A stretch of 64,000 bases of DNA, from the NCBI GenBank assembly GCA_028673005.1, contig CM054116.1, positions 72,987,315-73,051,314 of the forward strand, given 5' to 3'. A program made the position numbers and the translations under genes. The notes beneath the pieces were generated by a model that had not been told where the DNA came from, made no database searches, and saw nothing but the letters and a program-made list of their open reading frames with translations. Below, in pieces: positions 62,401 through 64,000 of this stretch. The stretch comes from Tanypteryx hageni (taxonomy: Eukaryota; Arthropoda; Insecta; Odonata; Petaluridae). Numbering within the stretch: position 1 is the first letter of the stretch; each line of letters starts with the position of its first letter.

Positions 62401-64000
62401 GGGAGAGAAAAATGCGGTATATAATTGTTGTTCGATGGATTCCATTTAATGAGATACAAGCAAAAGTTTATTTAAGTGCTTATATAAAGTGGAAGTTCTA
62501 ATTAATGTATGTAGTTCAAAATCATAATTTGGCGATAAACTTTAATAAGGATCACTAATACTTAATTAAAATCTGCCCGGTAGTTTCAGAGATTAAACAT
62601 GAGGAAAGACGGATGGTTGGAGGAGACATGCCCATAAGGCATTCCGCTACTACCGCTTTGCTGGTAAAGAATGCCTAACACTTGTATGGAGTTTTTCTTA
62701 TCATTAGCAGTTTTTAGCACTTCAAATTGCTGTTTACTGCTACACACATAACAGTTACAACTTATTTAAACAAGGTGATATTAAGGGTAAACATAGCTTA
62801 CATTAATTAGCCCTCCATATCTTAATACTGTCAAAAGAGAATGAACATGACTTTCACTAGTGAAGTACAGTCTAGTTCTCACATGACGTCCTGGACTTGA
62901 TACTCCATGGGAATACCTACACAGAAAAGAGAATTGTGTAACATTCATAATTTTTTGTTCTTCAACATTTACATGAATGAATAGTAAATTTTAAAATAAA
63001 AATAAATATTTCAATTTTAGCATGCTGTAATTATTTGACAATAAATACTTGAAAGTGGCCATGATAAAATATATTTATAAAATAGGCATTTAACAAATGA
63101 AGTACTGGGTGAGATTAAATTACAAATTAAATTAACGTCTCCATAGTGACCTGGGATTCAATCGATTCACAGTCTCTTCCCCCGACTCTTCTATGTTTCG
63201 CTGCAGATCAGCACGAATTTTCTTGAGAAGAGGAGTGCAGATTCCCTGTCCAATAGTTAACTTTTCCTGCCTGGTCAGACCATACTCCTGCAAATAATCA
63301 GATTTAGAAAAATTATTTAAAATTGATAAATAATCATAATTAATTATTAAGGACAAAAATACTTGACTAATATAATAAGATACGGATACTTAAAGGAATT
63401 AATTTTTATGCAAAAATTTTAATTGGTAAATCAAATTCCTGATGCAGTAATTTGTTTTCAGAATGGTTACTGGTTGTAGTCCATGCTTTAACACCAAGAG
63501 GAAACTATAGAAACCTAACATTGCAATACTCTGTCAATGGATCATGATATCATGGCAACAGATAAATCCAGACGTAATAGTAAATGCATTTAAGAAGTGC
63601 TGCTTATCTAATGCCATGGGTGGAAGTGAAGGTGATATTTTGTGGTAGTCGACGGATGAAGTTGGAAGTGACAGAGATAGAGAGAGTGAAACAAATGGTG
63701 AAGAGATAAATATGTGATAATGATGGATCAATTACAATGACTTCTATAATATAAAAGAAAAATTTATCACTTGATAAGCTTAAGGTAAAATATTTCTGTA
63801 AATTTTGTAGAATTTTTGATTGTTTATAGGAATCGCATGGACTAAGGTCATCAAATTTTTTTCTGTATATACAGTTTTGAGAGTGGGAGGTGGTCTTTGA
63901 TTCAGAATTTTCTTGGATTCAAGTAAATATGGTACATCCCAACTATCACAAAAACTATGATCACTGGTTAGAATGTCATACCTGTGGAATTACGATGTCA
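31493..64000 (-). CDS. PPIP5K: PPIP5K/VIP1-type inositol pyrophosphate kinase, 3' part (gene span, 14 exons)
   Basis: The family phosphorylates InsP6 or 5-InsP7 to 1-InsP7 or InsP8 in the cytosol, with an N-terminal ATP-grasp kinase domain and a C-terminal histidine-acid-phosphatase-like domain. Only the end of the phosphatase-like domain and the tail are in the window. Recognition rests on ordered family motifs in successive exons: [63 protein letters not shown], then in the tail [16 protein letters not shown] and [15 protein letters not shown]. Joining 63982-64000, 63151-63287, 62802-62916, 60361-60488, 60142-60259, 57088-57114, 52328-52549, 51214-51272, 42784-42901, 41070-41175, 40256-40300, 35726-37750, 34794-35120 and 31493-32415 keeps the frame at every junction (4,369 nt including the stop). 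The tail is much longer and richer in Ser, Pro, His and Glu than the conserved core. The 3' UTR end is not fixed; minus-strand AATAAA hexamers occur at 30591-30596 and 30426-30431. Confidence 0.93.
33233..34236 (-). mobile_element. pogo/Tigger-type element with TA duplication
   Basis: 1,004 bp bounded by CAGGCGAAGCTCAATTTATG and the inverted CAGGCGACGCTCGATTTATG, with TA on each side. On the minus strand a dead HTH start is visible at about 33690-33870: [16 protein letters not shown], a stop, then [14 protein letters not shown], the CENP-B/Tigger DNA-binding pattern. No catalytic domain remains. A CAGTGGCGGCTCC terminus of another transposon lies inside near 33326. It sits in the intron before PPIP5K exon 14. 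Confidence 0.82.
34794..35120 (-). CDS. PPIP5K: PPIP5K exon 13: conserved [10 protein letters not shown] tail
   Basis: 327 nt, acceptor TTCACCTCAG, donor ACA|GTGAGT. It encodes [19 protein letters not shown] and [10 protein letters not shown], the conserved C-terminal block of PPIP5K, then a Pro/Ser-rich stretch. If the intron is kept, the frame ends at a TGA (34786-34788) a few codons past the donor, giving a shorter protein ending SPSNSE. Splicing to exon 14 keeps the frame. Confidence 0.9.
35726..37750 (-). CDS. PPIP5K: PPIP5K exon 12: very large low-complexity exon
   Basis: 2,025 nt with one open frame, acceptor GTCCAG at 37751-37756, donor TCCG|GTGAGT. An in-frame TGA just above 37800 prevents extension upstream. 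It opens with a Pro/Ser part and a Cys-rich stretch (about 37555-37625, repeated C, CC and CCCC), then about 350 residues rich in Ser, Asn and Thr, a Pro-rich part and a run of nine His (about 35940-35970). The conserved tail motif [16 protein letters not shown] lies at about 35760-35820 near its 3' end. Vertebrate members have this motif after a much shorter linker, so the exon is an unusually long insertion. It is likely disordered. Confidence 0.88.
37751..40255 (-). other. PPIP5K: PPIP5K intron 11
   Basis: AT-rich. It contains a GA run at 38260-38277 and a GACA-repeat block at about 39235-39260 that resembles the repeat near 50690. No exon was seen. Confidence 0.6.
40256..40300 (-). CDS. 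PPIP5K: PPIP5K exon 11 (45 nt)
   Basis: A 45-nt block between TATACTCAG and GTATGTG encodes [14 protein letters not shown]. It enters and leaves in phase 1, so it could be skipped without a frameshift, giving a cassette-type exon. Confidence 0.72.
41070..41175 (-). CDS. PPIP5K: PPIP5K exon 10
   Basis: 106 nt, acceptor TTTTTTTACAG, donor AAG|GTAGAC. It encodes [18 protein letters not shown], then [17 protein letters not shown], a Ser/Arg/Pro-rich linker. It leaves in phase 1. Confidence 0.83.
41347..42185. mobile_element. pogo/Tigger-like non-autonomous element
   Basis: The right end (reverse complement CAGTAGAGTTCTGATTATCC) and left end TAGAAGAATTCCGATTATCT are imperfect inverted repeats of Tigger type, with TA outside each. 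839 bp; inner short frames show no transposase. It lies in the intron between PPIP5K exons 9 and 10. Confidence 0.6.
42353..42563. mobile_element. TA-flanked MITE
   Basis: Ends CTGTATTTACTCGTGTAC and GTACACGAGTAATTACAG are inverted repeats, extended by CGCGCCC.../GTGCATG..., with TA at 42351-42352 and 42564-42565. 211 bp, non-coding. Confidence 0.75.
42784..42901 (-). CDS. PPIP5K: PPIP5K exon 9
   Basis: 118 nt, acceptor TTTTCATAG, donor AAG|GTAATT. It encodes [19 protein letters not shown], then [19 protein letters not shown]. The frame joins exon 8 exactly (AG plus A gives Arg). It reads as an acidic, possibly phosphorylated linker. An 8.3-kb repeat-filled intron separates it from exon 8. 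Confidence 0.83.
43085..43245 (+). repeat. tRNA-derived SINE, most complete copy
   Basis: A leader (AACATCCGTGTTCAAAAACA) precedes a 71-base tRNA-Gly-like head with A box TAGTTCAGTTTTAGAATAT, B box GGTTCGATTCC and acceptor GCTACAA/TCATAGC. The tail is CAGACTTTTTCCTCATTTCA followed by AAATTATTCCC. It shares leader and tail with the copy at 4535-4650. Confidence 0.7.
43458..43760 (+). repeat. Second tRNA-derived SINE family
   Basis: The head has AGAGCATTGGCCTTCCACAC and the B box GGTTCAAATCT, followed by about 220 bases of unique body ending near TAAAATAATCC. An inverted fragment of the same type of head (GGCCTTCCACTCGGTGG on the minus strand) lies at 43805-43865, so the two heads face each other. 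Confidence 0.55.
45404..46499 (-). mobile_element. Non-autonomous piggyBac-type element, copy A
   Basis: 1,096 bp including TTAA at both ends (45404-45407 and 46496-46499). Termini are CCACGTGACTG and, inverted, CCTTTTGACTG. It matches copy B (54620-55694) over its whole length in the opposite orientation. Near the right end a ~28-base unit containing AAGAAATATATGGTAAGA is tandemly repeated, with one more unit than in copy B. Short frames inside do not match a transposase that I recognise. It lies in the intron between PPIP5K exons 8 and 9. Confidence 0.85.
47469..47680. repeat. Array of about 14 TTTCACCCA units
   Basis: The motif TTTCACCCA or TTCACCCA recurs about every 15-16 bases with variable spacers (TAGGACG, CAGGCAC and others). 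On the minus strand it reads TGGGTGAAAC. Units differ, so it is an old or constrained array. Similar TGGGTGAAACGT strings occur in arthropod genomes, from general knowledge. Confidence 0.8.
47794..47824. repeat. Hairpin leading a tandem repeat
   Basis: TAGTGCTTTTC (47794-47804) pairs perfectly with GAAAAGCACTA (47814-47824) around nine bases. It stands just before a GTCCGTCCGTCC run and the ~293-bp repeat that follows. Confidence 0.8.
47860..48745. repeat. Three-unit ~293-bp satellite-like repeat made of half units
   Basis: A first half motif (GGCTGAACC-like, then ATTTCAACCAAATTTGGTA) recurs near 47870, 48165 and 48457. A second (GGAATTGGCTGAAATGATTT) recurs near 48012, 48303 and 48598. The spacing is ~293 bases with half units of ~145. 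Copies are diverged. Together with the hairpin at 47794 it looks like one dispersed repeat element. Confidence 0.65.
49640..50072 (+). pseudogene. mariner transposase relic
   Basis: The frame gives [18 protein letters not shown], then [27 protein letters not shown] (the HDN catalytic block), [14 protein letters not shown] after a frameshift, and [18 protein letters not shown] at the end. Stops and frameshifts interrupt it and the N-terminal half is not recognisable. A mariner-type end (reverse complement TACGAGGGCGGGCTGAAAAG) closes it at about 50170. Confidence 0.85.
50500..50850. repeat. Dispersed repeat with terminal hairpin
   Basis: It carries a GACA-rich run (50687-50715) and ends in a strong hairpin: TACTTTCTC (50807-50815) and TATAC pair with GTATA and GAGAAAGTA (50831-50839). 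Hairpin-ended elements with a CTTCGT loop and GACAGACAG run are seen across arthropods; the class is uncertain. Confidence 0.5.
51214..51272 (-). CDS. PPIP5K: PPIP5K exon 8 (short)
   Basis: 59 nt, acceptor TATCTAG, donor AAG|GTAAGC. It encodes [18 protein letters not shown] and leaves in phase 2, which fits the first base of exon 9. The donor is close to consensus. No motif is recognised. Confidence 0.75.
51601..51727. repeat. Fold-back repeat with 49-bp arms
   Basis: Arms 51601-51649 and 51679-51727 are inverted repeats with about six mismatches (outer ends CTCATAATGAAATACCCTCT). The 29-base loop contains ACTGGTTTTACTGTGAAACT. It lies in PPIP5K intron 7, between exons 7 and 8. Confidence 0.75.
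52328..52549 (-). CDS. PPIP5K: PPIP5K exon 7: acidic low-complexity segment
   Basis: 222 nt (74 codons, phase 0 both ends), acceptor ATTAACAG, donor CAG|GTGTGTG. The residues are nearly all Glu, Asp, Ser, Lys and Thr after an opening KLSSMEYAD, with many S/T-x-x-E/D sites of CK2 type. It is probably disordered. It lies between two inverted piggyBac-type elements in the neighbouring introns. Confidence 0.82.
52550..54298 (-). other. PPIP5K: PPIP5K intron 6, unannotated part
   Basis: Very AT-rich with no recognisable repeat or exon. Confidence 0.55.
54299..54420 (+). mobile_element. pogo/Tigger-type terminus fragment
   Basis: CTGTATTTTTCGGGCTATAA after a TA is a typical Tigger-class end. A related string (TCTATAAGACGTAGGTTGAT) lies at about 56502 in the same orientation, so they may be ends of two different copies. 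Confidence 0.5.
54620..55694 (+). mobile_element. Non-autonomous piggyBac-type element, copy B
   Basis: 1,075 bp including TTAA at 54620-54623 and 55691-55694. Termini are CCTCTTGACTG and, inverted, CCACTTGACTG. It is the inverted counterpart of copy A (45404-46499); stretches such as the one around GCATATATGCA are close to identical. It lies in the intron between PPIP5K exons 6 and 7. Confidence 0.85.
55889..56104 (-). pseudogene. Tigger-type transposase N-terminal relic
   Basis: It encodes [20 protein letters not shown], then [11 protein letters not shown] and [14 protein letters not shown]. This is the psq-like HTH start of pogo/Tigger transposases. Nothing of the DDE part follows; copy B of the piggyBac element begins 195 bases downstream and may have interrupted it. 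Confidence 0.7.
57088..57114 (-). CDS. PPIP5K: PPIP5K candidate microexon 6 (27 nt)
   Basis: A 27-nt open block lies between TTAACAG and GTAATTA on the minus strand and encodes AFWSEFLYK. It sits inside a 7.6-kb intron and is symmetric (phase 0 on both sides), so including or skipping it keeps the frame. I know of no conserved family motif for these nine residues, so the call rests on splice signals and phase alone. Confidence 0.5.
57958..58560 (-). pseudogene. piggyBac transposase relic 2 (C-terminal part)
   Basis: On the minus strand the frame gives [19 protein letters not shown], then [15 protein letters not shown], and after frameshifts a Cys block [16 protein letters not shown]. These match the end of piggyBac transposases. 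The element ends at TTAA (57958-57961) with the terminus CCATTTAACTGGG. The catalytic part is absent. Confidence 0.75.
59470..59800 (+). pseudogene. pogo/Tigger transposase relic (DDE part)
   Basis: The frame reads [20 protein letters not shown], then [20 protein letters not shown], a stop, and [15 protein letters not shown]. This is the first catalytic-Asp region (LAVMADG) of Tigger-type transposases. Stops occur upstream and inside. A diverged terminus (CCATATTGTCCCAAATATAA) is at about 59138. Confidence 0.8.
60142..60259 (-). CDS. PPIP5K: PPIP5K exon 5: end of phosphatase-like domain
   Basis: 118 nt, acceptor TTTTTAG, donor ATG|GTATGTG. It encodes [14 protein letters not shown], then [15 protein letters not shown]. 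The [10 protein letters not shown] block closes the conserved domain in the family; the variable tail begins after it. It leaves in phase 0. Confidence 0.94.
60361..60488 (-). CDS. PPIP5K: PPIP5K exon 4: phosphatase-like domain
   Basis: 128 nt, acceptor TCTAG, donor AAG|GTGTGT. It encodes [18 protein letters not shown], then [19 protein letters not shown] and PSSEER. These blocks are hallmarks of PPIP5K. It ends in phase 2, and the next exon supplies the missing base of Arg. Confidence 0.94.
61820..62480. repeat. Tandem duplication of a ~210-bp unit, second copy split by a MITE
   Basis: Unit 1 (about 61825-62035) and unit 2 (about 62040-62480) share the same order of motifs: GAAACTATA, GTCTCACAGACTTTTTTAT or its variant, CGAATAAATTTTTTAAT, GGGAGAGAAAAAT. 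Unit 2 holds 226 extra bases (62089-62314) bounded by TA. Confidence 0.7.
62089..62314. mobile_element. TA-flanked MITE in duplicated unit
   Basis: The left end CAGTAAATACCCGCATATAA and the inverted right end CCGCAAATACCCGCGTATAA are near identical and continue TGCGCAC on both sides. TA lies at 62087-62088 and 62315-62316. 226 bp, non-coding. Unit 1 of the local duplication shows the unoccupied site. Confidence 0.85.
62802..62916 (-). CDS. PPIP5K: PPIP5K exon 3: phosphatase-like domain, ESHVHSL motif
   Basis: 115 nt between a TGTGTAG acceptor and an AAT|GTAAGC donor; enters in phase 2 and leaves in phase 0. It encodes [18 protein letters not shown] followed by [18 protein letters not shown]. 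The ESHVHSL segment is strongly conserved in PPIP5K proteins and lies near where histidine acid phosphatases have their second catalytic motif (family knowledge). Confidence 0.93.
63151..63287 (-). CDS. PPIP5K: PPIP5K exon 2: phosphatase-like domain
   Basis: 137 nt, opening after a TTTGCAG acceptor in phase 0 and ending AG|GTCACT in phase 2. It encodes [15 protein letters not shown], then [15 protein letters not shown] and EETVNRLNP. This is the conserved helix-rich stretch of the PPIP5K phosphatase-like domain. The frame continues into exon 3 to restore R-Y. Confidence 0.92.
63288..63981 (-). other. PPIP5K: PPIP5K intron between window exons 1 and 2
   Basis: It runs from GTATGAC at 63981 to TTTGCAG at 63288. 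It has a GA-rich stretch near 63675 and a fragment AAGTAAATATGGTA at about 63920 resembling the inverse of the MITE end at 43929. Confidence 0.7.
63982..64000 (-). CDS. PPIP5K: PPIP5K exon 1 of window (partial): end of phosphatase-like domain segment
   Basis: Only the last 19 nt are present. They read D-I-V-I-P-Q and stop at a GT donor at 63980-63981. The segment directly precedes EYG in known family members, which matches the start of the next exon. The exon continues off the right edge. Confidence 0.8.

Overview
The window is animal nuclear DNA, most probably from an arthropod and likely an insect. It is AT-rich and holds small exons scattered through kilobase-sized introns with GT/AG borders. 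It also carries many dead or short DNA transposons of arthropod type: piggyBac, pogo/Tigger, mariner, hAT, Helitron, tRNA-derived SINEs and probable Penelope-like debris. No prokaryotic features, rRNA genes or CRISPR arrays were seen.

Two protein-coding genes are supported, both on the minus strand. The right half (31.5-64 kb) is the 3' part of a PPIP5K/VIP1 gene (diphosphoinositol-pentakisphosphate kinase). It starts inside the phosphatase-like domain, which is cut by the right window edge, and runs to a stop codon at 31493. I could join 14 exons in phase, giving about 1,455 residues. They comprise the end of the phosphatase-like domain, a 27-nt microexon, an acidic exon, several short exons, one very large 2,025-nt low-complexity exon, an exon with a conserved tail motif, and a Ser/Thr-rich terminal exon. 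The kinase domain lies beyond the window. Upstream of 27.24 kb on the minus strand is the start of CFAP410 (C21orf2-like, a ciliary leucine-rich-repeat protein). Exon 1 and exon 2 are clear; the rest was not found.

Layout: 1-26 kb has no convincing exon. It is a mosaic of AT-rich DNA and CpG-rich patches with a Helitron, SINEs, a fold-back element flanked by TA microsatellites, a hAT MITE with a perfect target duplication and a piggyBac relic. 26.2-27.5 kb is the 5' end of CFAP410 and its probable promoter. 27.5-31.5 kb is intergenic or 3' UTR. 31.5-64 kb is PPIP5K, whose introns carry most of the transposon load. Two ~1.1-kb non-autonomous piggyBac elements sit in opposite orientation on either side of PPIP5K exons 7 and 8, so the pre-mRNA could fold across those exons. 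I found no discrete new gene system; the main points of interest are this intronic inverted pair, the microexon, the possible alternative C-terminus and several well-delimited repeat structures.
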